Of a stretch of DNA of 64,000 nt, positions 9,097 through 15,874 are shown one piece after another; positions within the stretch are counted from its first letter, which is position 1; every line of letters starts with the position of its first letter. The stretch lies in NCBI GenBank assembly GCA_045578725.1, contig JAZNKS010000123.1, forward strand, positions 27,406-91,405, written 5' to 3'. The DNA is from Flemingiibacterium sp045578725. Its GTDB lineage: Bacteria > Bacillota > Clostridia > Oscillospirales > CAG-272. Both the position numbers and the translations under genes were made by a program. Below the pieces are notes generated by a model. It did not search any database. It saw only the letters and a list, made by a program, of their open reading frames with translations, and was not told the DNA's origin.

Positions 9097-9112
9097 TTTT
9101 GGAGGATTTACC

Positions 9113-10126
9113 ATGTCTGTTAAAGTTGCTATTAACGGCTTCGGCCGTATCGGCCGTCTGGCTTTCCGTCAGATGTTCGGTGCTGAGGGCTACGAGATCG
9201 TCGCTATCAACGACCTGACCAGCCCCGCTATGCTCGCTCACCTGCTCAAGTACGACACCGCTCAGGGTCGTTATGACGGTCACACCGTTGAGGCTGGCGA
9301 GGACAGCATCACTGTTGACGGCAAGACCATCAAGATCTACGCTGAGAAGAACGCAGCTGACTGCCCCTGGAAGGCTCTCGACGTTGACGTTGTTCTCGAG
9401 TGCACCGGCTTCTACACCTCTAAGGAGAAGTCCCAGGCACACATCGATGCCGGCGCGAAGAAGGTTGTTATCTCCGCTCCCGCAGGCAACGATCTGAAGA
9501 CCATCGTATACAGCGTAAACGAGAAGACCCTCACCACTGAGGACAAGATCATCTCCGCTGCATCCTGCACCACCAACTGCCTCGCTCCCATGGCAAAGGC
9601 TCTGAACGATTACGCTCCCATCCTCTCCGGTATCATGACCACCGTTCATGCTTACACCGGCGACCAGATGATCCTCGACGGTCCCCACAGAAAGGGTGAC
9701 CTCCGCCGTGCCCGCGCAGGTGCTCAGAACATCGTTCCGAACTCCACCGGCGCTGCAAAGGCTATCGGCCTCGTAATTCCCGAGCTGAACAAGAAGCTCA
9801 TCGGTTCCGCACAGCGCGTTCCGACCTGCACCGGTTCCACCACCATCCTCGTTGCTGTTGTTAAGGGCAAGGATGTTTCCGTTGAAGGCATCAACGCTGC
9901 TATGAAGGCTGCTTCCTCCGAGTCCTTCGGCTACAACACCGAAGAGATCGTATCCTCCGACGTTATCGGTATGCGTTACGGCTCGCTGTTCGATGCAACC
10001 CAGACCATGGTTACCAAGATCGATGACGATACCTACCAGGTACAGGTTGTTTCGTGGTACGACAACGAGAACTCCTACACCAGCCAGATGGTTCGCACCA
10101 TCAAGTACTTCGCTGAGCTTGCATAA
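9113..10126 (+). CDS. gap: Type I glyceraldehyde-3-phosphate dehydrogenase
   Basis: A 337-residue glycolytic enzyme that oxidises glyceraldehyde 3-phosphate with NAD and phosphate. The Rossmann motif NGFGRIGR is at residues 8-15, the catalytic cysteine is Cys152 in SCTTNC, and the closing SWYDNENSYT segment is intact. The start is ATG 9113, eleven bases after GGAGG; upstream in-frame codons lie in the leader. Codon choice (GCT, GTT, AAG, CTC) differs clearly from most neighbours and matches nifJ, as expected for a very highly expressed gene. A terminator follows. Confidence 0.97.
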   Translation: MSVKVAINGFGRIGRLAFRQMFGAEGYEIVAINDLTSPAMLAHLLKYDTAQGRYDGHTVEAGEDSITVDGKTIKIYAEKNAADCPWKALDVDVVLECTGFYTSKEKSQAHIDAGAKKVVISAPAGNDLKTIVYSVNEKTLTTEDKIISAASCTTNCLAPMAKALNDYAPILSGIMTTVHAYTGDQMILDGPHRKGDLRRARAGAQNIVPNSTGAAKAIGLVIPELNKKLIGSAQRVPTCTGSTTILVAVVKGKDVSVEGINAAMKAASSESFGYNTEEIVSSDVIGMRYGSLFDATQTMVTKIDDDTYQVQVVSWYDNENSYTSQMVRTIKYFAELA

Positions 10127-10145
10127 GTTCAGATAAAGGAAAAAC

Positions 10146-10178
10146 AAAAGGGAACGGATTCATCCGTTCCCTTTTTGT
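10146..10178. terminator. Bidirectional terminator between gap and the ARMT1-like gene
   Basis: Stem AAAAGGGAACGGA with its complement around a four-base loop, with T-rich sequence after it on both strands. It serves two convergent genes. Confidence 0.9.
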
Positions 10179-10182
10179 GTTC

Positions 10183-11070
10183 TCAGAAATCTGCTGGGAC
10201 AGCTCGCTCCCGCAGGAACATCCCTGTGCATGGGCTGACGCCGAAGCGCTCGGAAAACAGCCGGCACTTGCAGAGAAAGAGATAATAGACATTGAGTCCG
10301 CAGTGATAGAGCGTTTCGAAATTCCCCTGTCCCTTGGAAAGGATGACATCCGCTGTGTCTATGGCCTGTCGGGCTTCTTCGCTGATCCGTGCCAGGCTGG
10401 TTCCGGCAATTTGTGTACCGTTTGCGATAACGGGCACGGTATCGGTCAGCCCGACCTGAAGGGCATCATCCATTGTCGCATCGTTGAGCACCGGCCGGCC
10501 GCGAACGATTGCCCGGACCGAAAGGTGAGGGAAACGCTCGCGGATGACTTCGATCAGCAGCTTGTCAAGGAGAATCTCGCCGCAGTTGTCGGTGAGATAA
10601 ACCAGCGAGCGGGCCGAGGCAAGATCGGCACAGAAATCCGAAAAAACAGCCCCGTCAAGGGGGATTCCCGATGCCTGCTCCAGCTGATGACCGAGCTTTG
10701 CCTCATCGACATTCTCCATGGCACCGAAATCGATGTAGTTGCCGACCAGCGCATAGCCGATGGCGGCACGGAGGGGATCGGGAGCGGCATGGATTTCGCA
10801 CCGGATTGCTTTCTCACGCTGCAGAACCAGATGGTTGAAATGCCGCTTCAGTTCCCCCGCATCATTGGCAAAGCCGAGGCGGGCCTTTTCTTCGTCAATC
10901 CGCTCCAGCACCTCGGGAGCGCTCTCCGATGCGGCGGCTGTGCCGAGGATGCGCAGGACCGACTGCGTATAGGCAAGCCTGACCGGGGCCGGAAAATCGG
11001 GCGGACAGGCGTTAAGATGCTTGTCGAGCAGACAACGGATGCAGGTGGGATGGAGCTTGATCGGATTCAT
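10183..11070 (-). CDS. ARMT1-like (DUF89) damage-control phosphatase family protein
   Basis: A 295-residue protein of the DUF89 family, metal-dependent phosphatases that remove harmful phosphometabolites. It has the N-terminal CIRCLLDKH cysteine pair of the prokaryotic subgroup, the metal-binding YLTDNCGEILLDKLL near residue 160, the RGRPVLNDATMDDA block near 192 and KGQGNFETL near 250. The substrate is unknown. The gene has its own consensus promoter and converges on gap. An ACGAGG ribosome site precedes the ATG. Confidence 0.85.
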   Translation of the reverse strand: MNPIKLHPTCIRCLLDKHLNACPPDFPAPVRLAYTQSVLRILGTAAASESAPEVLERIDEEKARLGFANDAGELKRHFNHLVLQREKAIRCEIHAAPDPLRAAIGYALVGNYIDFGAMENVDEAKLGHQLEQASGIPLDGAVFSDFCADLASARSLVYLTDNCGEILLDKLLIEVIRERFPHLSVRAIVRGRPVLNDATMDDALQVGLTDTVPVIANGTQIAGTSLARISEEARQAIDTADVILSKGQGNFETLYHCGLNVYYLFLCKCRLFSERFGVSPCTGMFLRERAVPADF

Positions 11071-11099
11071 GGGTGTACCTCGTGTTTGTGATGGATATC

Positions 11100-11128
11100 A
11101 TTATAGCAGAATGGGCGGATTTTGTCAA
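11100..11128 (-). promoter_or_regulatory. SigmaA promoter of the ARMT1-like gene
   Basis: TTGACA, 17 bases, TATAAT on the minus strand, both hexamers matching the consensus fully. Confidence 0.9.
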
Positions 11129-11144
11129 GAGCATTCCCGGAACG

Positions 11145-11173
11145 GAATATTCCCGCTTCCGGCTTCATATATA
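11145..11173 (+). promoter_or_regulatory. Probable sigma-E promoter of spoIVA
   Basis: GAATATT, 14 bases, CATATATA. This fits the known sigma-E pattern (GHATATT, 13-15 bases, CATACANT) of mother-cell genes, and there is no good sigmaA pair here. SpoIVA is under sigma-E in Bacillus subtilis. Confidence 0.6.
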
Positions 11174-11205
11174 TGGTACAGCTGAATATACAAGGAGGAA
11201 GAATC

Positions 11206-12684
11206 ATGACAGAACCTTCGATTTATAAGGATATCGCCGAGCGGACCGCCAATACCTTTTATCTCGGCGTGATCGGCCCGGTGCGGACAGGCAAATCCAC
11301 CTTCATCAAGAAATTCATGGAAGCGCTGGTGATTCCCAATATCCGCGACGAGCATGAGCGGGAGCGGGCCAGAGATGAAATGCCCCAGAGCGCCGCCGGC
11401 AAAACGGTGATGACAACCGAACCGAAATTTGTTCCGGATGAGGCGGTGGAAATCACACTTTCGGACAACGCGGTGATGAAGGTGAAAATGATCGACTGCG
11501 TTGGCTATATCGTTCCCGATGCGATCGGTCATATCGAGGACGGTCATGCCCGAATGGTCCATACCCCCTGGCAGGAGGAACCGATGCCCTTTACCGCAGC
11601 CGCTGAGCTCGGTACGCGCAAGGTTATCACCGAGCATTCCACCGTCGGGATGCTTGTGACAACCGACGGAAGCATTGGCGAAATCCCCCGCTCTGCTTAT
11701 GTGGAGGCAGAGGAGCGGGTCGTCCGTGAGCTGAAGCAGATCAATAAACCCTTCGCTGTCATCCTGAATTCGGCAGATCCGGAGGGCGAGGCGGCCATAC
11801 GGCTGGCCTATGAGCTGGAGGAAAAATACGGTGTACCGGTCGCGCTGGTTAATTGCCTGGAGCTGGACGGCGATGATATCCGGCAAATTCTGGAGCTGGT
11901 ACTGGCGGAATTTCCGGTCTGCGAGATCCATGTGAATCTGCCGGAATGGGTGGGAGCGCTGGAAAAAACGCATAAGCTGCCCATGCAGATCAACGATTAT
12001 ATCATGGAGCGGGCTCGCAGGATTGTGCGGATCGGTGAGATTCCCCGCATATTCGGTGCGGAGGATGAGAGCGGCTGTATCAAAGCCGTCCGGGTGGATC
12101 GGATCGATCTCGGAAAAGGATGTGCCGAGCTGTCTGTCGAGCTGTGCGAGGGGCTGTATTATCAGACGATCAGCGAGATGTGCGGGCTTCCCATCACGGG
12201 CGAGAAGCAGCTGATCACTCTGCTCCGGGAGCTGGCGGAGATGAAGGAGAAGTATGATCGCGTGGCGCTGGCGCTGGAGGATGTGAACAGCAAGGGGTAC
12301 GGAATTGTCATGCCCAAGACCGAGGATCTGCGGCTGGAGGAGCCGGAGATCGTCAAGCAGGCCGGGGGGTACGGTGTCCGTCTGCGGGCATCGGCACCCA
12401 GCATCCATATGATCCGCGCCAATATCGAAACGGAGATCAGCCCGGTGGTCGGCACGGAGCAGCAGTCGGAGGAGCTGGTCAAGACCATGCTCAAGGAGTT
12501 CGAGGAGGATCCGAAGAAGATCTGGGAATCGAATATGTTCGGCAAAACGCTGTATCAGCTGATCAATGAAGGGCTGCACGCCAAGCTTGAGCATATGCCG
12601 GAGGATGCGCGCGCCAAGCTGTCGGAAACGCTCCAGCGGATCATCAACGAGGGAAGCGGCGGTCTGATCTGCATAATTTTATAA
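11206..12684 (+). CDS. spoIVA: Stage IV sporulation protein A (spore coat ATPase)
   Basis: A 492-residue ATPase that polymerises on the forespore surface and forms the basement layer of the coat. The Walker A motif GPVRTGKST occupies residues 24-32, and the conserved DCVGY segment follows near 105. The middle and C-terminal regions (ADEDESG-like segment, then IINEGSGGLICIIL at the end) match the family, whose C-terminus interacts with SpoVM. I chose ATG 11206, where AAGGAGGAAG precedes it, over an upstream in-frame GTG or ATG. The gene is firm evidence for an endospore former. Confidence 0.97.
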   Translation: MTEPSIYKDIAERTANTFYLGVIGPVRTGKSTFIKKFMEALVIPNIRDEHERERARDEMPQSAAGKTVMTTEPKFVPDEAVEITLSDNAVMKVKMIDCVGYIVPDAIGHIEDGHARMVHTPWQEEPMPFTAAAELGTRKVITEHSTVGMLVTTDGSIGEIPRSAYVEAEERVVRELKQINKPFAVILNSADPEGEAAIRLAYELEEKYGVPVALVNCLELDGDDIRQILELVLAEFPVCEIHVNLPEWVGALEKTHKLPMQINDYIMERARRIVRIGEIPRIFGAEDESGCIKAVRVDRIDLGKGCAELSVELCEGLYYQTISEMCGLPITGEKQLITLLRELAEMKEKYDRVALALEDVNSKGYGIVMPKTEDLRLEEPEIVKQAGGYGVRLRASAPSIHMIRANIETEISPVVGTEQQSEELVKTMLKEFEEDPKKIWESNMFGKTLYQLINEGLHAKLEHMPEDARAKLSETLQRIINEGSGGLICIIL

Positions 12685-12711
12685 TTTCACCGAAAAAATT
12701 TTGAAAAGCCC

Positions 12712-12740
12712 TTGACAAGCAGGAGAAGATATGCTATAAT
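12712..12740 (+). promoter_or_regulatory. SigmaA consensus promoter of tRNA-Glu
   Basis: TTGACA, 17 bases, TATAAT, a full consensus match ending 18 bases before the tRNA. Confidence 0.93.
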
Positions 12741-12758
12741 ATATCTGTTCTCTGGTGA

Positions 12759-12833
12759 GGCCTGTTGGTCAAGCGGCTAAGACGTCGCCCTCTCAAGGCG
12801 AAAACATGGGTTCGATTCCCGTACGGGTCACCA
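12759..12833 (+). tRNA. tRNA-Glu (anticodon CTC)
   Basis: A complete cloverleaf: acceptor GGCCTGT pairs with ACGGGTC (two G-T pairs), the anticodon stem TCGCC/GGCGA encloses loop CTCTCAA with anticodon CTC, and the T-arm holds TTCGATTC. Discriminator A is followed by an encoded CCA. It has its own consensus promoter and is followed directly by a terminator that is repeated three more times in the array downstream. Confidence 0.95.
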
Positions 12834-12841
12834 AAATAAAA

Positions 12842-12873
12842 AACCATCCACAACGTGGATGGTTTTTTATTTT
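12842..12873 (+). terminator. Terminator of tRNA-Glu (first copy of the repeated hairpin)
   Basis: Stem AACCATCCAC and complement around loop AAC, followed by TTTTTATTTT. Confidence 0.9.
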
Positions 12874-13376
12874 GATTATCCGAGCGCGGAAACAAATCCT
12901 GCGAATGGCCGCTGAACAAACACACTGCACAGACAATACGCCATTCGCCTCGCCCGCTGTAGCGGGCGGTGCGATTCCCCGTACGGGATCCCCCGAGCCA
13001 CCCACAACGTGGGTGGTTTTTATTTTGGTGATTCGCGTGTCGAAGCGAATCCTGCGAATGGCCGCTGAACAAACACATCCCACAAACAATATGCCATTCG
13101 CATTACCTGCCGCGCAGGTGTTGCGATTCCCCCGTACGGCATTCTACGGACCATCCACAACGTGGATGGTTTTTTATTTTGCTGATTCGCGCGTCGAAAC
13201 CAATCCTGCGAATGGCCGCTGAACAAACACATCACACAAACAATATGCCATTCGCATCACCTGCCGCGCAGGTGTTGCGATTCCCCCGTACGGTATTCTA
13301 CAGACCATCCACAGCGTGGATGGTTTTTTATTTTGATAATCCGAGCGCGGAAACAAACTCTGCGAATGGCCGCGGC
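12874..13376 (+). repeat. Tandem array of about 154-bp structured units, three full and one partial
   Basis: Units at about 12874-13026, 13027-13180 and 13181-13334, then a partial unit to 13376. Every full unit holds, in order: a GCGAATGGC...GCCATTCGC inverted repeat (left arms at 12901, 13054, 13208, 13362), a short GC hairpin, a GCGATTCCCCGTACGG segment that resembles a tRNA T-arm, and a terminator hairpin (stems from 12998, 13151, 13305) with T-tract. Units 2 and 3 are nearly identical; unit 1 differs but keeps pairing. I see no protein and no clear promoter inside the units. Confidence 0.9.
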
Positions 13377-13378
13377 CT

Positions 13379-14002
13379 TTATTCGTGCTTATAAATAATC
13401 TGATCGCAGGATAAATGGGCCGCCGATATATCTCCGGAACATTCTATCGTTCCGGCTTCAATTTTATAGCAGTCCGTTATGCCGCCGCAGGCGATTTTTT
13501 GTGCATTCAACTCGTTGACCTTTATACTGCCTCCGGCTTTTACATCGCCGTTGATTGAACTGCTATGTATGCTCTGATGGCAAACAACATCACCGTTTAT
13601 GGAGCTGTCGGCAATAATATGTCCGTAAACCTCCACCTTAAAGTATTGTGTCCGATCGTTGCAATCGTGAGGAAAGGCAATTTCAATGGGCGGTTCATCC
13701 GAGGAAAACGTCGGCGTAACCTTTAATACTTTTGTCCCTCGCATTTGAACTACCCGAATAATATCATCATCTTTCATGAAGGAGTGAAGGTCTGAATAGG
13801 CCATAATGTTATCCGAGAACAGGGCATCGATTGAAACACCAAACAGCTTTGCAATGTCTGGAAGCAATGCGATATCCGGTGTGTTGGCATTGTTCTCCCA
13901 CTTCGAAACGGCTTGATAGGACACTCCGAGCTGCTCGGCAACCTGATCCTGGGTGAGCTTCTTCTGCTGACGCAGGTGTCTGATATTATTGCCAATATTC
14001 AT
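13379..14002 (-). CDS. XRE-family regulator with C-terminal repeat (bactofilin-like) region
   Basis: A 207-residue protein. Residues 1-65 are a classic helix-turn-helix of the XRE type (QDQVAEQLGVSYQAVSKWENN). From about residue 120 on there are short beta-strand repeats with the pattern INGDV, SINGDVKAGGSIKV, QKIACGGI, YKIEAGTIECSGDI, similar to the rungs of bactofilin-type beta-solenoids and containing several cysteines. Such regulators often sense a partner or self-assemble, but no ligand is evident. ATG 14002 is preceded by GGGAG; a GTG nine bases upstream is less likely. It has its own promoter. Confidence 0.8.
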   Translation of the reverse strand: MNIGNNIRHLRQQKKLTQDQVAEQLGVSYQAVSKWENNANTPDIALLPDIAKLFGVSIDALFSDNIMAYSDLHSFMKDDDIIRVVQMRGTKVLKVTPTFSSDEPPIEIAFPHDCNDRTQYFKVEVYGHIIADSSINGDVVCHQSIHSSSINGDVKAGGSIKVNELNAQKIACGGITDCYKIEAGTIECSGDISAAHLSCDQIIYKHE

Positions 14003-14028
14003 CCGATCCACTCCCTTCCGGTAAACTT

Positions 14029-14057
14029 ATTATAACACCTTTTGCTGGATATTTCAA
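14029..14057 (-). promoter_or_regulatory. SigmaA-type promoter of the XRE/repeat regulator
   Basis: TTGAAA, 17 bases, TATAAT on the minus strand. Confidence 0.8.
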
Positions 14058-14176
14058 TAAAGCGCAGCTCTTGTTTCTCAACTGTGTCTTGAGTTTTTCT
14101 GCTGTTTTCCGGGAGTAACCGAAGGCTTACTGTCCGGTGGAGTCATTTTGTCCATGCGCTGAGCGAAATAACTCAT

Positions 14177-14737
14177 TCATGCCCTCTCCAGCTTCTTCTG
14201 CATAAAATATTCCGTCAGCATCCGCCCGTCTTTTAATCTGTAGGCCCGCGGCCGCTCGCCGACAATTATAAATCCGAACTTTTCATAGAGAGCCTTTGCG
14301 CGGTCATTGCCTTCCACAAATTCAAGCTCAACGATTTCGACTCCCGGCCTTGCTTCTGCCGCAGAAATCAGCTCGGTGAACATTGCGGAACCGATTCCGA
14401 GATTCCAGTACTCTTTGCGAAGGGCGATGGCAACCACGGCGCGGTGAGCGGTTTTGATTCCCCGGTTGAACCGGATTTCGCAGCTCCCGGCGATACGGTT
14501 GCCTATATAACAGGCGATAGGCAGGAGGTCCTGCGAATCCCTGCCGTTCCGGATCCATTTTTCTTCACCCTCGACGGTGATGCTGTCCCATTCTTCGGGA
14601 TACCGGGAAAGGTAATCCGTTTCGCCGGAGGCTTCCCGGATGCCGGTCAGCATTTTTTCGGCATCTTCCGGGCGCGGTGTACGCAATACGGCGGTGCGGC
14701 CATCCCGCAGGATGATGGTTTTGTCTTCAAAAATCAA
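14177..14737 (-). CDS. GNAT-family N-acetyltransferase
   Basis: A 186-residue acetyltransferase. The acetyl-CoA pyrophosphate loop appears as ALRKEYWNLGIGSAMF near residue 110, and the following VEFVEGNDRAKALYEKFGF is the usual C-terminal helix and strand. The substrate is unknown; the overall form resembles the RimI/RimJ-like small-molecule group. The start is TTG with AAGGAG ten bases upstream. It lies 66 bp after the DUF3795 gene in the same direction, with a small GCATAC palindrome between them, so operon membership is possible but not certain. Confidence 0.85.
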   Translation of the reverse strand: MIFEDKTIILRDGRTAVLRTPRPEDAEKMLTGIREASGETDYLSRYPEEWDSITVEGEEKWIRNGRDSQDLLPIACYIGNRIAGSCEIRFNRGIKTAHRAVVAIALRKEYWNLGIGSAMFTELISAAEARPGVEIVELEFVEGNDRAKALYEKFGFIIVGERPRAYRLKDGRMLTEYFMQKKLERA

Positions 14738-14803
14738 GGTGAGTTTTCTCCTTTCTGAATAACACGCATACGTTGTGTATGCTCATCGGGCCGGCCGGCA
14801 GTC

Positions 14804-15052
14804 TCAGCTTGACAGCCCTTTGAGATTGTCAATCCGCTCGGGATTTTCGCCGGATGCCCATTCCTTTAATTTCGCACACGGAAATTCCCGACAGAGGCCG
14901 CAATGCTCCTGTCCCTTTTGGCGATTGCAGAAATACAGCTCGCATTCGCCCCAGAAGACCTTTCCTTCGGATGCCTGACAGCCGGGACAGCCCTGCTCCT
15001 CTCTATGGCGGCAGTTATGGCAATCGATGCCGCAGATGCTGTAACGGTTCAT
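14804..15052 (-). CDS. DUF3795 cysteine-rich protein
   Basis: An 82-residue protein whose cysteines are arranged as CGIDCHNC, CPGC, CELYFC and HCGLC, then EFPCAKLKEW. This spacing matches DUF3795, a small family of presumed zinc-binding proteins with no established role. ATG 15052 overlaps the stop of the upstream isomerase gene as ATGA, so the two are translationally coupled. The frame continues upstream but that part overlaps the isomerase and is not needed. Confidence 0.85.
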   Translation of the reverse strand: MNRYSICGIDCHNCRHREEQGCPGCQASEGKVFWGECELYFCNRQKGQEHCGLCREFPCAKLKEWASGENPERIDNLKGLSS

Positions 15053-15867
15053 TGACTTCCTCCCTTCCCGATTCTCTCCAGCACGTCGGCCAGCATGGCC
15101 GCACTCGGCGGTATTTCCGAATCCTCGGTGAAATTGTGGCGGTAGACCTCGATCATATACCGGCCGCAGTAGCCGATTTTTGCCAGCGCGGTGAGAATAT
15201 CCTCCAGCGCCAGCACGCCCGCAAAGGGGAGGCGGCACTCACCGTCGGCAAAATCGTTGATATGGACATGGACGATATCCTGCCCCATAGCCTCAATCAT
15301 TGCCGCGGGATCGTGTCCGGCCCGCGCCGCCTGCTTGATATCGAGGACAAAACGGATATTGCCTTTCCCGAAGCGCTCATGCAGCTCCCGGATAAAGGCG
15401 GGATTTCCGCCGCGGGCTGTGGATACATTTTCATGCGCCAGCGTGACACCCTCGCTCCGGGCGGCCTCCATCAGCATAGCCATCACTTCGCAGTAATTGT
15501 CCATGCCAATGAAGGGGGCCTTGACGGCATCGCCGTGGAAGACACAATAACGTGCCCCCAGCCGTGCGGCCGCATGGAAGTAACGCCGATAGAGCTCCAG
15601 CATATCGCCGGCCCGCTTTTTGTAGGCCGAGAAGAAAAACATATACTCAAAGCCGGAGGTGAAGGGATGGATCGAGGTGACCTCCGTTCCGGTATGGCGG
15701 CAATGCCGGTCAATTTCACGCAGATACGGCTCCTCCAGTTCAGAGAAGCTGTTCATGAAGATCTCGATATTCCGGAATCCGAGGCCGGTACATCGTTTGA
15801 TGGCATCCAGCGTTTCCTCGGGATAGAAGCAGGCGCTGGAGATGCCGATCCGATTCATCTGTTCCAT
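15049..15867 (-). CDS. Sugar phosphate isomerase/epimerase (TIM barrel)
   Basis: A 272-residue xylose-isomerase-like TIM barrel. Metal-site segments are visible: YCVFHGD near residue 108, LAHENVS near 150, FVLDIKQAARAGHD near 180, HVHINDF near 206 and YMIEVYRHN near 242. The exact sugar is unknown. GAGG sits seven bases before ATG 15867 and overlaps the end of the GH32 gene, seven bases away, so the glycosidase and isomerase are very likely co-expressed for use of the released sugar. Confidence 0.88.
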   Translation of the reverse strand: MEQMNRIGISSACFYPEETLDAIKRCTGLGFRNIEIFMNSFSELEEPYLREIDRHCRHTGTEVTSIHPFTSGFEYMFFFSAYKKRAGDMLELYRRYFHAAARLGARYCVFHGDAVKAPFIGMDNYCEVMAMLMEAARSEGVTLAHENVSTARGGNPAFIRELHERFGKGNIRFVLDIKQAARAGHDPAAMIEAMGQDIVHVHINDFADGECRLPFAGVLALEDILTALAKIGYCGRYMIEVYRHNFTEDSEIPPSAAMLADVLERIGKGGSQ

Positions 15868-15874
15868 GGCAGCC

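Noticed and set aside
9086..10147. Open frame of 353 codons on the minus strand opposite gap
   Set aside because: Same antisense effect of biased codons; it also runs through the gap terminator.
12971..13293. Additional tRNA genes in the array
   Set aside because: Only T-arm-like pieces are present; no acceptor, D-arm or anticodon arm can be formed around them.
12834..13378. CRISPR array
   Set aside because: The unit length of about 154 bp with nearly identical interiors does not fit short repeats with unique spacers, and there are no cas genes.
14766..14783. Terminator between DUF3795 and GNAT genes
   Set aside because: The GCATAC palindrome has no T-tract on the relevant strand and is short.
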